The notes: generated from the sequence alone by a model not told the origin. Shown: positions 1-7,737, counted from the first letter of the stretch. The stretch: DNA of 15,936 nt from DASVSE01 sp036399715 (GCA_036399715.1 DASWMO010000037.1:1-15936); one strand, 5' to 3'. Made by a program: numbers and translations.

Positions 1-45
1 GAGCGCGACGGCGCCGAGGCGGCGGGCGAGCGGGAAGTGGGGCAT
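1..45 (-). CDS. possible start of an unidentified protein, cut by the left edge
   Basis: An ATG on the minus strand at 45 opens a frame that stays open to the window edge and reads MPHFPLARRLGAVAL. It lies 25 nt beyond the aat stop codon, a spacing usual for a co-transcribed next gene. The basic then hydrophobic start could be a signal peptide or a first membrane segment. Fifteen codons are too few to identify a family, and in DNA this GC-rich such a frame may be open by chance. Confidence 0.35.
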   Translation of the reverse strand, partial: MPHFPLARRLGAVAL

Positions 46-70
46 CGGGAGAGGCGCGGGGCGGGGAAAG

Positions 71-706
71 CTACGTGTCCCGAACGGCCGAGCGGCCAGC
101 GTCGTGCGCTCCGGGCGGGTTCCACGCCGCGCGGACGCGGAGCGCGTCGCGCAGCCGCCGCTCGTACTCGGCCCGCGAGATCTCGACCGTTCCGAAGCGG
201 GCGAGGTGCGGCGTCGTCATCTGGGTGTCCAGGAGCACGAAGCCGCCGGCCTGCAGGCGCCGCACGAGGTGCACGAGGGCCACCTTGGACGCGTCGCGGC
301 GGAGGCTCACCATGCTCTCGCCGAAGAACGCGCCCCCGAGCGAGACGCCGTAGAGCCCGCCGGCGAACCCGTCGGCATCCCAGCACTCGACGCTGTGCGC
401 GTGGCCGGCGCGGTGGAGCGCGGTGTACGCCGCGACGATCTCGTCCGAGATCCACGTCGTTTCGCGGCCCGGCGCGGGCGCCGCGCACGCACGCACGACG
501 CCCTCGAAGTCGCGGTCGACGCCGACCGAGAAGCGGCCCTGGCGAACGGTCTTGGCCAGCGTCGACGGGACGTGGAACGCGCCGAGCGGGAGGACGGCGC
601 GCGGGTCGGGCGCGTAGAACGCGACGCGGCCGCCGTCGTCGGGGTCCGCCATCGGGAAGGCGCCCTGCGCGTAGGCCGAGAGGAGCAGGCGGGGCGTGAG
701 CGTCAC
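71..706 (-). CDS. aat: leucyl/phenylalanyl-tRNA--protein transferase
   Basis: This cytoplasmic enzyme transfers Leu or Phe from aminoacyl-tRNA to N-terminal Lys or Arg of proteins, marking them for the ClpS/ClpAP N-degron pathway. The 211-residue product shows the family signatures in order: AYAQGAFPMAD (11-21), PDPRAVL (33-39), TWI (84-86), GHAHSVE (101-107), GGLYGV (116-121), FFGESM (127-132), ASK (139-141) and the LLDTQ block with Asp160, which corresponds to the catalytic Asp of the E. coli enzyme (LIDCQ). It lacks the roughly 25-residue N-terminal extension of the 234-residue E. coli protein, so it is the short form, and the ATG at 706 directly precedes the first conserved block. It lies 51 nt downstream of the PAS-kinase gene on the same strand and may share its transcript, although the functions are unrelated. 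Confidence 0.95.
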   Translation of the reverse strand: MTLTPRLLLSAYAQGAFPMADPDDGGRVAFYAPDPRAVLPLGAFHVPSTLAKTVRQGRFSVGVDRDFEGVVRACAAPAPGRETTWISDEIVAAYTALHRAGHAHSVECWDADGFAGGLYGVSLGGAFFGESMVSLRRDASKVALVHLVRRLQAGGFVLLDTQMTTPHLARFGTVEISRAEYERRLRDALRVRAAWNPPGAHDAGRSAVRDT

Positions 707-757
707 GGGGACCGGCGGAAGGGCCGCACGATGCGGGTACAGGCCACGCCCATGCGC

Positions 758-1981
758 CTAGTCCCGCTGCGGCCCGGCCGGCTCCTGCGGCAGCGGAACG
801 GTCAGCGTGATGCGCGTCCCCTTGCCCGCCGCCGAGGTGACGTCGAGGGAGCCGCCGATGGCTTCGATGCGCTCCCGGACGCTCGGGAGCCCGAACCCGT
901 CCGTGTCTCCGCCGGCGGCGAGGGTAGCCGGGTCGAATCCGGCCCCCTCGTCTTCGACCCGGACGACGATGCGGCCGTCCGACTCTTCGAGGACGACCCG
1001 GGCGCGCTCCGTGCCGGCATGCTTGGCGACGTTGAAGAGGGCCTCTCGGACGACGTTGTAGAGCAGCAGCCGGACCGGGCGGTCGGCGACCGTAGCGTCC
1101 CCCTCGACCTCGACGTCGAGCCCGTAGAGATTGCGCTTCCGCTCGGCCAGCCACCGGAGGACGTCGCCGAGGCCGTCCGCGTCGAGCACGGACGGGCTGA
1201 GCTCGGCTGCGAGCGAGCGGGCCATCGTGATCCCGTCGTTGAGGGCCCGGCGGGTCCGGTCGAGAAGCTCGGTGCGGGCGACGGACGAGTCTTCGCGGGC
1301 GAGCAGTTCGAGCGTGAAGGTGGCGCCGAAGAGGTGCTGCTGGAGGTCGTCGTGGAGAACGAGCGCGAGCCGCCGCCGCTCCTCCTGCTCGGCGACGGCG
1401 AGCTTCGAGGCCAGGACGCGGACCTGACGGGTCCGGGAGTCGACCCGGCGCTCCAGGTTCCGATTCGTCTTCTCGACCTCGCGGTGTGCTCGGTCGAGCG
1501 CTTCCCGGTCCAGGACGCGCTCGGTCACATCCGCGACCGAGAGGAGGACCATCTCGTGGTGGTTGAGCCGGCGGCCGTTGAGGTGGAACACCCGGCGGGC
1601 CTCGCCCTCGCCGCGCTCGACCTCGAAGTCGTCGAACACGTGCTGCTCGGGGAGGACGCGCTCCAGCAGGACCCGGAACTCGGGGCGGTCCCACACGCCG
1701 CCATCGAGATCAAAGACGAGTTGGCCCTCGGTCGCGGCGCGCTCGGCCTCGAACATGCGATAGAACGACTCGTTGGCCGCCTGGACCCGGAGGTCGAGGT
1801 CGAGGACGAGGAGGCCGTCGCGGACCGTGTCGACGATCATCTCGGCGAACCCCATTGCAGCCCGGAGGCCCGCGTTGGGCGTAGGTCCGTGCGCGGCGAT
1901 TCCGGGGCCTTTTCGGGGGCCGTCGTACGGCTGGATCATCTCGCGCCCGGTGGTGGCGGCGCTCACCTGTGAGTCGGCCAT
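758..1981 (-). CDS. PAS-domain sensor histidine kinase, NarL/HisKA_3 type
   Basis: A 407-residue protein without signal peptide or membrane segment, so probably a cytoplasmic sensor kinase. A PAS-like domain lies at about 45-155 and ends with the typical SVADVTER exit. A charged helix leads into a HisKA_3 dimerisation domain with the phospho-acceptor motif LVLHDDLQQHLFG (His210). A HATPase_c domain follows, with N box NVAKHAG, G1 box DEGAGFDP and G2 box GFGLPSVRERI, ending TRITLTVPL. Its kinase half is visibly paralogous to that of the hybrid protein at 5778-6902: both have LHDDLQQ, AAELSP, LFNVAKH, GFGL.SVRER and GTRITL. It is divergent from the large PAS/GAF kinase across a 323-bp gap, which suggests membership of the same signalling island. 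No dedicated DNA-binding regulator adjoins it, and the signal sensed cannot be read from sequence. Confidence 0.92.
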   Translation of the reverse strand: MADSQVSAATTGREMIQPYDGPRKGPGIAAHGPTPNAGLRAAMGFAEMIVDTVRDGLLVLDLDLRVQAANESFYRMFEAERAATEGQLVFDLDGGVWDRPEFRVLLERVLPEQHVFDDFEVERGEGEARRVFHLNGRRLNHHEMVLLSVADVTERVLDREALDRAHREVEKTNRNLERRVDSRTRQVRVLASKLAVAEQEERRRLALVLHDDLQQHLFGATFTLELLAREDSSVARTELLDRTRRALNDGITMARSLAAELSPSVLDADGLGDVLRWLAERKRNLYGLDVEVEGDATVADRPVRLLLYNVVREALFNVAKHAGTERARVVLEESDGRIVVRVEDEGAGFDPATLAAGGDTDGFGLPSVRERIEAIGGSLDVTSAAGKGTRITLTVPLPQEPAGPQRD

Positions 1982-2147
1982 TTGGTGCGGTCGGTTGTGT
2001 GTTCCGGACAGGGAAGGCCTTCGTACTCCGGCGCTCGGCCGGCAGGGCGGATCGCCCCATGCGGAGATGTCTGCTGCTCATTTTACCACTCCGAGGCGGG
2101 ATGGGTTCGGCGTGGCCCGCCCTCGTACCCGCGTTGCGACGAGGCGG

Positions 2148-2166
2148 GCGGCCCCGGCCGGGCCGC
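2148..2166. repeat. perfect 7-bp inverted repeat, 5-nt loop
   Basis: GCGGCCC and GGGCCGC flank the loop CGGCC. There is no T-run on either side, so it is not a normal intrinsic terminator. It could be a regulator site or leader hairpin in the divergent promoter region. With this base composition chance is a real alternative. Confidence 0.35.
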
Positions 2167-2267
2167 GGCTGCCGTGAGCGCCACCCATGCGGCGTGCGCC
2201 CTGGATTCCAGGGAGCGGAGCCGCCCGCACGTCATGGCATTCGGCGACGGAGCCCCACCGCTCGCGG

Positions 2268-2273
2268 TATACT
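2268..2273 (+). promoter_or_regulatory. candidate -10 box for the PAS/GAF kinase gene
   Basis: TATACT matches the sigma70 -10 consensus at five of six positions and stands out as an AT patch in GC-rich surroundings. It lies about 30 nt before the chosen ATG at 2305, leaving a plausible short leader. I see no good TTGACA-like -35 at 16-18 bp spacing, so the call is tentative. Confidence 0.3.
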
Positions 2274-2304
2274 TGCCGGCCTGCCACCGGCGCCCTCGCC
2301 TGTC

Positions 2305-5295
2305 ATGCCCGATCTCACCCCGAGTGGCCCCGAACCGACGCCCGAGCACGCGCTCCATGTCCGGGAAGCCCACCTCGCGCTCGCCCTCGATGCCGCCCGA
2401 CTGGCCACGTGGGAGTGGTTCGTGCCCGAGGGCCGCGTCGTCTGGTCGGACCGGATGTACGCCCTCTACGGGTACGCCCCCGGCGAGGTCGAGCCAGACT
2501 ATCCGATGTGGCTCGCCCACATCCACCCGGACGACCGGGCCTGCGTCGAGGGGGCGCTCGCCCGCTCGATGGCGGGCTCGCCGGACTACGAGGTCGAGTT
2601 CCGGATCGTCCCGGCCGGCGGGGGCGAGCGCTGGGTCGAGGCGCGCGGGCGGTTCACGTACGACGGCGACGGGGCCCCGCTGCACCTGATCGGCGTCGTC
2701 GGGGACGTGACCGAGCGGAAGCGGCAGGACCTGGCGCTGCGCGAGCAGGAGGACGCGCTCATGACCCTCAACCAGGTCAACACGGCGCTCGCGGGCGAGC
2801 TCGCCCTCGACGCCCTCGTGCAGCGGGCGACCGACGCCGCGACGAAACTGGCCGCGGCCCAGTTCGGGGCCTTCTTCTACAACGTCCACGACGAGGCCGG
2901 GGAGTCGTACACGCTCTACACGCTCTCCGGCGTCCCCCGCGAGGCGTTCGAGCGGTTCCCGATGCCGCGGGCGACGCGCGTTTTCGGCCCCACCTTCCGG
3001 GGCGAGGGCATCGTCCGCTCGGACGACATCACCGCAGACCCGCGGTACGGGCAGAACGACCCGTACTTCGGGATGCCGAAGGGGCACCTGCCCGTCCGGA
3101 GCTACCTCGCCGTCCCCGTGATCTCGCGCACGGGCGAGGTCCACGGCGGGCTCTTCTTCGGGCACGAACGCACGGGCGTGTTCACCGAGCACGTCGAGCG
3201 CCTGGTGGCCGGCGTCGCCGCTCAGGCCGCCGTCGCCATCGACAACGCGCGGCTCTACGAGGCGGCGCAGCGGGAAATCGCGGAGCGCAAAGAGGTCGAA
3301 CTGGCGCTGCTCGAGAGCGAGGAGCGCTTCCGGGCCATGACCGACTCGGCCCCGATGCTCGTGTGGATGGCCGGGTTGGACAAGGGCGGCACGTACTTCA
3401 ACGCAGGCTGGCTCGCGTTCACCGGCCGGACGATGGAGCAGGAACTCGGGAACGGTTGGACCGAGGGCATCCACCCCGACGACCTCGGCCGGTCCATGGA
3501 GGTGTACACCTCGCACTTCGACCGCCGCGAGCCGTTCGAGATGGAGTACCGCCTGTGCTACCACAACGCGGAGTACCGTTGGCTCGTCGACCGCGGGTCG
3601 CCCCGGTTCGCCCCAGACGGCACGTTCCTCGGCTACATCGGGTCGTGCTTCGACATCCACAAGCGGAAGCTGGCCGAGACGCAGGCCCACTACCTCGCCG
3701 AGACCGGCACGCTCCTCAAGCAGGCCCTCGACTCCGAGGCCACGCTCCAGCAGATCGCGCGCCTCGCCGTGCCCGGCTTCGCCGACTGGTGCGCCGTGGA
3801 CCTGCTGCACCCGGATGGGTCCATCGCCGCCATCGCCATCGCCCACTCGGACCCCGAGAAGGTGCGCTGGGCATGGGAGCTGCGCGCGGTCGAGCCGGTC
3901 GACCCGGCCGCCCCGACGGGCACACCGAACGTCATCCGGACCGGCGAGCCGGAGCTCTACGCGGATATCCCGGACGAGATGATCGTCGCCGCTGCGCGCG
4001 ACGAGGACCACCTCCGGCTCATCCGGGAGATCGGGTTCAGCAGCGTCATCGTCGTCCCGCTACGGGTCGGCGACGAGGTCGCCGGGACGGTCTCGTTCAT
4101 CAACACCGACTCCGGGCGCCGCTTCGACGAGTCGGACCTCGCGGCGGCGTCCGAGATCGGGCGGCGGGCCGGGAGCGTCCTCGAAGTGGCCCGGCTCCAC
4201 GAGGCCCTCTCCGAGCGCGAGGCCCGGTTCCGGCAGCTCGCCGAGGCGCTCCCGCAGATCGTCTACACGTCCGACTCCGACGGCCGCGTGGACTACCTCA
4301 ACCGCCGCTGGTTCGAGTACACCGGCCAGCCGCTGGATATCGAACCGCCGACGGCCTCGTCGTCGGTGATTCACCCGGACGACTCGCCCGTCATGGCGGC
4401 GGGCTGGGCGGCCGCGATGGCGTCGAAGACGGCGCTCGAGTCGGAGCTCCGCCTCCGCCGGGCCGACGGGGAGTACCGGTGGTTCCTCACCCGCCTCGTG
4501 CCCGTCCTCGATGCCGACGGGCAGGTCGCCCGGTGGTTCGGAACCTCGACGGACATCCACGCCCAGAAGGCGTCGGAGTCTGAGCTCGCCCAGCGCGTCG
4601 GCGAGCGGACGGCCGAGCTCGAGCGGAGCAACCGCGAGCTGGACCAGTTCGCCTACATCGCCAGCCACGACCTGAAGGGGCCGCTGCGCGGGATCGACAA
4701 CCTCGCGCTGTGGATCGCCGAGGACGCCGGCGACGTGCTCCCGGACGAGTCCCGGCGGCACCTCGGCCTGCTGCGCGGGCGCGTCCAGCGCCTCGAACAG
4801 CTCCTGGAGAGCCTGCTCGTGTACTCGCGCGCCGGGCGGACGTCGGGGATGGCCGAGCCCGTCGACACCGCGGCCCTCCTCCGCGACGTCGTCGAGATGC
4901 TCGACCTCCCGACGGGGTTTACGGTCGAGCCGGACGGTCCGCTTCCGACGATCCAGACCTACCGCGCCCCTCTAGAACTCGTTTTCCGCAACCTGATCAG
5001 CAATGCTGCCAAGCACCACGGGGGGCCCGTCGGCCACGTCCGGGTGTCGGCCCGGACGGTGGGACGGTTCGCCGAGTTCACCGTGTCCGACGACGGCCCG
5101 GGGATCGCGCCGGAATACCACGACCGCGTGTTTGACCTTTTTCAGACCCTCCGTCCCCGCGACGAGGTCGAGGGAAGCGGAATGGGCCTCGCCGTGGTGA
5201 AGAAGACGACCGAAAGCCTCGGCGGTGCGGTGCGGGTCGAGTCCGCCCTCGGCTCTGGTGCCGCGTTTACCTTCACGTGGCCGCTCGCAGTCTAG
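2305..5295 (+). CDS. soluble multi-sensor histidine kinase (PAS-GAF-PAS-GAF-PAS-HisKA-HATPase)
   Basis: The protein is 996 residues from ATG 2305, with no transmembrane segment or signal peptide. Domains in order: PAS1 about 22-140 (exit GDVTERKR), GAF1 about 165-315, PAS2 about 340-455 (exit FDIHKRK), GAF2 about 470-632, PAS3 about 640-753, and a coiled linker ELAQRVGERTAELERSN. HisKA follows with FAYIASHDLKGPLRG (His788), then HATPase_c with N-box Asn896/Asn900, DDGPG at 929-933 and GSGMGL at 957-962. The HisKA motif is the ASHDL[KQ].PLR type usual in phytochrome-like kinases that pair with Rcp1-like receivers, and such a receiver follows 24 nt downstream. I found no bilin-binding Cys context in either GAF domain, so light sensing is not supported. 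The frame is open upstream to 1969, but that stretch has no recognisable domain. Confidence 0.93.
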   Translation: MPDLTPSGPEPTPEHALHVREAHLALALDAARLATWEWFVPEGRVVWSDRMYALYGYAPGEVEPDYPMWLAHIHPDDRACVEGALARSMAGSPDYEVEFRIVPAGGGERWVEARGRFTYDGDGAPLHLIGVVGDVTERKRQDLALREQEDALMTLNQVNTALAGELALDALVQRATDAATKLAAAQFGAFFYNVHDEAGESYTLYTLSGVPREAFERFPMPRATRVFGPTFRGEGIVRSDDITADPRYGQNDPYFGMPKGHLPVRSYLAVPVISRTGEVHGGLFFGHERTGVFTEHVERLVAGVAAQAAVAIDNARLYEAAQREIAERKEVELALLESEERFRAMTDSAPMLVWMAGLDKGGTYFNAGWLAFTGRTMEQELGNGWTEGIHPDDLGRSMEVYTSHFDRREPFEMEYRLCYHNAEYRWLVDRGSPRFAPDGTFLGYIGSCFDIHKRKLAETQAHYLAETGTLLKQALDSEATLQQIARLAVPGFADWCAVDLLHPDGSIAAIAIAHSDPEKVRWAWELRAVEPVDPAAPTGTPNVIRTGEPELYADIPDEMIVAAARDEDHLRLIREIGFSSVIVVPLRVGDEVAGTVSFINTDSGRRFDESDLAAASEIGRRAGSVLEVARLHEALSEREARFRQLAEALPQIVYTSDSDGRVDYLNRRWFEYTGQPLDIEPPTASSSVIHPDDSPVMAAGWAAAMASKTALESELRLRRADGEYRWFLTRLVPVLDADGQVARWFGTSTDIHAQKASESELAQRVGERTAELERSNRELDQFAYIASHDLKGPLRGIDNLALWIAEDAGDVLPDESRRHLGLLRGRVQRLEQLLESLLVYSRAGRTSGMAEPVDTAALLRDVVEMLDLPTGFTVEPDGPLPTIQTYRAPLELVFRNLISNAAKHHGGPVGHVRVSARTVGRFAEFTVSDDGPGIAPEYHDRVFDLFQTLRPRDEVEGSGMGLAVVKKTTESLGGAVRVESALGSGAAFTFTWPLAV

Positions 5296-5319
5296 CGGCG
5301 TTTCCTCACCCCACGTCCG

Positions 5320-5781
5320 ATGGAAGTCAACGGCGTCACGCTCCTGCTGATCGAGGACGACCACGTGGATGCCGAGGCCATCCAGCGGGCGTTTCGCCGC
5401 GAGATGATCGCGAACCCGTTCGTCGTCGTCCGCGACGGCGTCGAGGCCCTCGCCGCGCTCCGCAGCGAGCCCGGGGCGCCCGTGGTGCCGCGCCCGCTCA
5501 TCGTCCTCCTCGACATCAACATGCCGCGGATGAACGGGATCGAGTTTCTCCGCGCGCTCCGGGCCGACCCGGCCTTGAAGCGGACCATCGTGTTCGTCCT
5601 CACGACGTCCGAGCGCGAGGAGGACAAGATGGAGGCGTACAACGGGAACGTCGCCGGGTACATCATCAAGAACCGGGCAGGCGAGGACTTTCTCCGCGTG
5701 GTCCAGATGCTGCGGGCGTTCTGGCGGATCGTCGAGTTCCCCCCGGAGGACACCCCGTCTCCGGCCGCCGTCCCGACGTGA
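5320..5781 (+). CDS. single-domain response regulator, Rcp1-like
   Basis: A 153-residue protein consisting of one receiver domain with no output domain. The acidic pocket is IEDDHVD (Asp13, Asp14), the phospho-acceptor lies in LLDINMPRMNG (Asp65), the switch Thr is in VLTTSE (Thr95/Thr96), and the conserved Lys is in YIIKN (Lys117). The length and the extended alpha4-beta5 region fit the Rcp1 family of cytoplasmic receivers that accept phosphate from phytochrome-like kinases. The adjacent PAS/GAF kinase 24 nt upstream is the obvious donor (inference). Its stop codon overlaps the GTG start of the hybrid kinase in the sequence GTGA, so the two are probably translationally coupled. It may shuttle phosphate between kinases or act by protein contact. 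Confidence 0.93.
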   Translation: MEVNGVTLLLIEDDHVDAEAIQRAFRREMIANPFVVVRDGVEALAALRSEPGAPVVPRPLIVLLDINMPRMNGIEFLRALRADPALKRTIVFVLTTSEREEDKMEAYNGNVAGYIIKNRAGEDFLRVVQMLRAFWRIVEFPPEDTPSPAAVPT

Positions 5782-6902
5782 ACGCGCTCACCGACGTTCT
5801 CGTCGTCGACGACAACGAGCTGGACCGCGAGCTCGTCCGCCGGCTGCTCCCCATCGGGACGCCGGTCCGCGAGGCGGCGACGGCCGCGGAGGCCCGCGCG
5901 CACTTCGCGCAGGCGGTCCCCGACCTGATCCTGCTCGACAACCGGCTCCCGGACGCCGACGGAATCGACATCCTGCCGCTGTTCGCCGAGCGCCACGTCC
6001 CCGTGGTGATGCTCACGGAGGTCGGGGCTCCCGAGGTGATCGTCGTCGCGATGCAGCGCGGGGCGGAGGACTACATCGTCAAGGGCACCCTCACCCGCGC
6101 GGGGCTCGTCCAGGTCATCGGCAACGCCGTCGAGAAGTCCGCCCTCCGGCGGCGGCTCCGCGAGCAGCACGAGGCGCTTGTCGATCAGGCCCGCGCGCTC
6201 GAGGCCCGGAACCGGGAGGTGCGCTCGCTCGCGGCCGCCCTCACGCTCGCCGAGCAGGCCGAGCGGGAGCGGATCGCCCACGTGCTCCACGACGACCTCC
6301 AGCAGCAGCTCTTCGGGCTCTCGATGGTCCTCTCGCTCCTCCAGCGCGATCCCCCCGGCCCGGACGTCGTGGCCCTTTCCCACCGGGCGGCGGAGATCCT
6401 CGGTGCCGCCGTCGTGATGACCCGGACGCTCGCGGCCGAGCTCAGTCCGGCCGTCCTTCATGCGGACGATCTCGCGGAGGTGCTGACGTGGGTGGCGGGT
6501 GAGAAGCGGGCCAAGTACGGACTCGCTGTCGAGATCGATGTCCAGGGCGATATCCGCATCGGCGACCCGTCGCTGCGGATCCTGCTGTTCCAGACCCTCC
6601 GGGAGGTCCTGTTTAACGTCGCCAAGCACTCGGGCACGATGTCAGCCCGAATCGCGGCCTTCGTCGAGGAGGGCTGTGCCGTCGTTCGGGTCGAGGACGA
6701 CGGGGTCGGGTTCGACCCGGAGGACGTCCGGGACGGGCCGGCCGGCGGGTTCGGCCTGGCCAGCGTCCGCGAGCGGCTCGACCTCGTCGGCGGGCGGTTC
6801 GAGGTCCAGTCGGAGATCGGCCGGGGAACGCGCATCACGCTTTGCATCCCGTTCGACTCCCTCCGGGAGCCCGCTCCGGGCGTGTCCGCCGTTGGCCCCT
6901 GA
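5778..6902 (+). CDS. hybrid protein: N-terminal receiver plus HisKA_3/HATPase kinase
   Basis: A 374-residue protein from GTG 5778, chosen because the receiver begins immediately after it (TDVLVVDDNELDREL) and the start overlaps the preceding stop by 4 nt. The receiver spans about 5-122: Asp54 lies in LLDNRLPDADG, with VVMLTE and YIVKGTL at the switch and Lys positions. A charged helix (about 125-160) leads to HisKA_3 with IAHVLHDDLQQQLFG (His171). HATPase_c follows with NVAKHSG, DDGVGFDP, GFGLASVRERL and GTRITLCIPF. Receiver-first hybrids often work as phosphate-controlled kinases. The kinase half is paralogous to the protein at 758-1981. No HTH or other output domain is present. The frame extends upstream to 5277, but there it overlaps the receiver gene out of frame and is a shadow. 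Confidence 0.92.
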   Translation: MNALTDVLVVDDNELDRELVRRLLPIGTPVREAATAAEARAHFAQAVPDLILLDNRLPDADGIDILPLFAERHVPVVMLTEVGAPEVIVVAMQRGAEDYIVKGTLTRAGLVQVIGNAVEKSALRRRLREQHEALVDQARALEARNREVRSLAAALTLAEQAERERIAHVLHDDLQQQLFGLSMVLSLLQRDPPGPDVVALSHRAAEILGAAVVMTRTLAAELSPAVLHADDLAEVLTWVAGEKRAKYGLAVEIDVQGDIRIGDPSLRILLFQTLREVLFNVAKHSGTMSARIAAFVEEGCAVVRVEDDGVGFDPEDVRDGPAGGFGLASVRERLDLVGGRFEVQSEIGRGTRITLCIPFDSLREPAPGVSAVGP

Positions 6903-7019
6903 CAGTCGGTCGAGACGTTCTGCGGTGAGGGACGGGGACGAGGGCTCCCCGCCGGCGCACGCGCCGACGAGCCCGGTTTGCGCCAGGGCCATCCTCTCGC
7001 GCACGGCTGCATACTGAAA

Positions 7020-7050
7020 CGGGGCCCTGCCGTGTGAGTGCAGAGCCCCG
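7020..7050 (-). terminator. hairpin terminator between convergent genes
   Basis: Arms 7020-7030 and 7040-7050 pair over 11 positions with one G-U pair in the minus-strand RNA and a 9-nt loop. On the minus strand the hairpin is followed by GTTTC, a short U-tract, so it best serves the small secreted-protein gene that ends at 7088. It also lies 118 nt beyond the plus-strand hybrid-kinase stop and may limit read-through from that side, although the plus strand has no U-run directly after it. Confidence 0.6.
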
Positions 7051-7080
7051 CCGGGCGTTCTAGCCCCTTTCGCGCGACGT

Positions 7081-7097
7081 GATCCGGTTACCGGATC
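7081..7097. repeat. perfect inverted repeat around a stop codon
   Basis: GATCCGG and CCGGATC flank the three bases TTA. The loop on the minus strand is exactly the TAA stop codon of the WGxxGxxG-type gene. It may form a 7-bp hairpin at the mRNA end, upstream of the terminator at 7020-7050. Whether it has a role is unknown. Confidence 0.5.
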
Positions 7098-7315
7098 GCG
7101 GTCGTCCGGGTGGTGTCGTGGTGCTCGGGCCGCTTCCGGAGCCCCGCCAGACCGGCCAGCCCGAGAAGGCCCAGCCAGCCGTAGTCGAAGTCGTCGTCCT
7201 GCTCGTTCTGGGTGCTGTAGTCGTCCGTCGCCGTCGTGGTCTGGGCGAGGGCTGCATGGCTGAAGGTGAACGCGGCCGCGAGGATGAAAAGCCGAAGTGC
7301 GTTAGACATGATCAT
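7088..7315 (-). CDS. small secreted WGxxGxxG-type membrane-anchored protein
   Basis: The protein is 75 residues from the ATG at 7315; a second ATG at 7309 is equally plausible. A classic signal peptide (SNALRLFILAAAFTFSHAALAQ) ends in an ALA-Q cleavage site. A short acidic, polar stretch rich in Thr, Asp and Gln follows, then FDYGWLGLLGLAGLAGLRKR and a polar basic tail. The glycine-repeat hydrophobic segment followed by basic residues fits the WGxxGxxG family, whose C-terminal motif resembles a sorting or anchoring signal; the first W-G pair is here inverted to GW. The function of the family is unknown to me. The gene is alone on its strand, convergent with the hybrid kinase, with a hairpin terminator beyond its stop. 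Some 60 further in-frame bases upstream add a non-signal-like extension and were not used. Confidence 0.75.
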   Translation of the reverse strand: MIMSNALRLFILAAAFTFSHAALAQTTTATDDYSTQNEQDDDFDYGWLGLLGLAGLAGLRKRPEHHDTTRTTAIR

Positions 7316-7484
7316 GGGGTGAAGAGAGGGCAGGCAAGCGGGACCGTTTATCCGGATGAGGTCTAGAGGCCCCACTCGTTTATTAGAATAGCGAGCAGGC
7401 CGTGAACAGGGCCTAAGCGGACTCCCTGGCGACTCGCTAGAGATAGCCTGACGGCATTCTGGCCGCTCCTCCTCATGAGTGCTT

Positions 7485-7496
7485 GGGAATATTCCC
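7485..7496. promoter_or_regulatory. candidate operator, 12-bp palindrome
   Basis: GGGAATATTCCC is a perfect 12-bp palindrome with an AT core in GC-rich DNA, the shape of a dimeric repressor site. It lies about 170 bp upstream of the WGxxGxxG-type gene on the minus strand. The regulator is unknown and the site could be chance. Confidence 0.3.
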
Positions 7497-7737
7497 GATG
7501 CGGCTTATGGAAGCTCGGTCTGTTGGTCCCGCGTTCGAGGACCACGGCGGGGCTAGGGAAGGGCTTTGTAAGCGGACGGATCGGTCCGTGCTGAACACTC
7601 TCAGTATCCCGAAGCCAGGCACGTCCACCGCCCCACGCCCGCGAGCCGGCTCGCCGGGAAGGCGAACTCGGCCGGGTCCAACACCTTCTCGGGCACGCGG
7701 AACAGAGGATGACGCAGCGGTACCGCCCCTCAAGCCG

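Larger units (their letters stand above)
1982..2304. other. divergent intergenic region between two kinase genes
   Basis: These 323 bp separate the starts of the minus-strand PAS kinase and the plus-strand PAS/GAF kinase and must hold both promoters. An open frame runs through it in phase with the plus-strand kinase, but its translation is Arg/Gly/Pro-rich and domain-free, so I place that start at 2305. The region contains a perfect GC hairpin at 2148-2166 and a sigma70-like TATACT at 2268-2273. A TAAAAT on the minus strand around 2085-2090 is a possible -10 for the other gene, without a good -35. Confidence 0.6.

Noticed and set aside
104..1972. Plus-strand open frame of 622 codons over aat and the PAS kinase
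   Set aside because: Antisense shadow; the minus strand holds all conserved Aat and kinase motifs.
2083..4011. Long minus-strand open frame of 642 codons antisense to the PAS/GAF kinase
   Set aside because: It mirrors the kinase gene, has no domain and is rich in Arg, Gly, Val and Glu as expected for the antisense of GC-rich coding DNA. The plus strand encodes well-defined PAS, GAF, HisKA and HATPase domains there.
2305..5295. Bacteriophytochrome reading of the large kinase
   Set aside because: The HisKA motif and Rcp1-like partner fit, but neither GAF domain shows a bilin-binding Cys context or the PHY domain that would support a chromophore.
5292..6629. Minus-strand open frame of 445 codons under the receiver and hybrid kinase
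   Set aside because: No recognisable domain, and it is fully antisense to two proteins with intact catalytic motifs.
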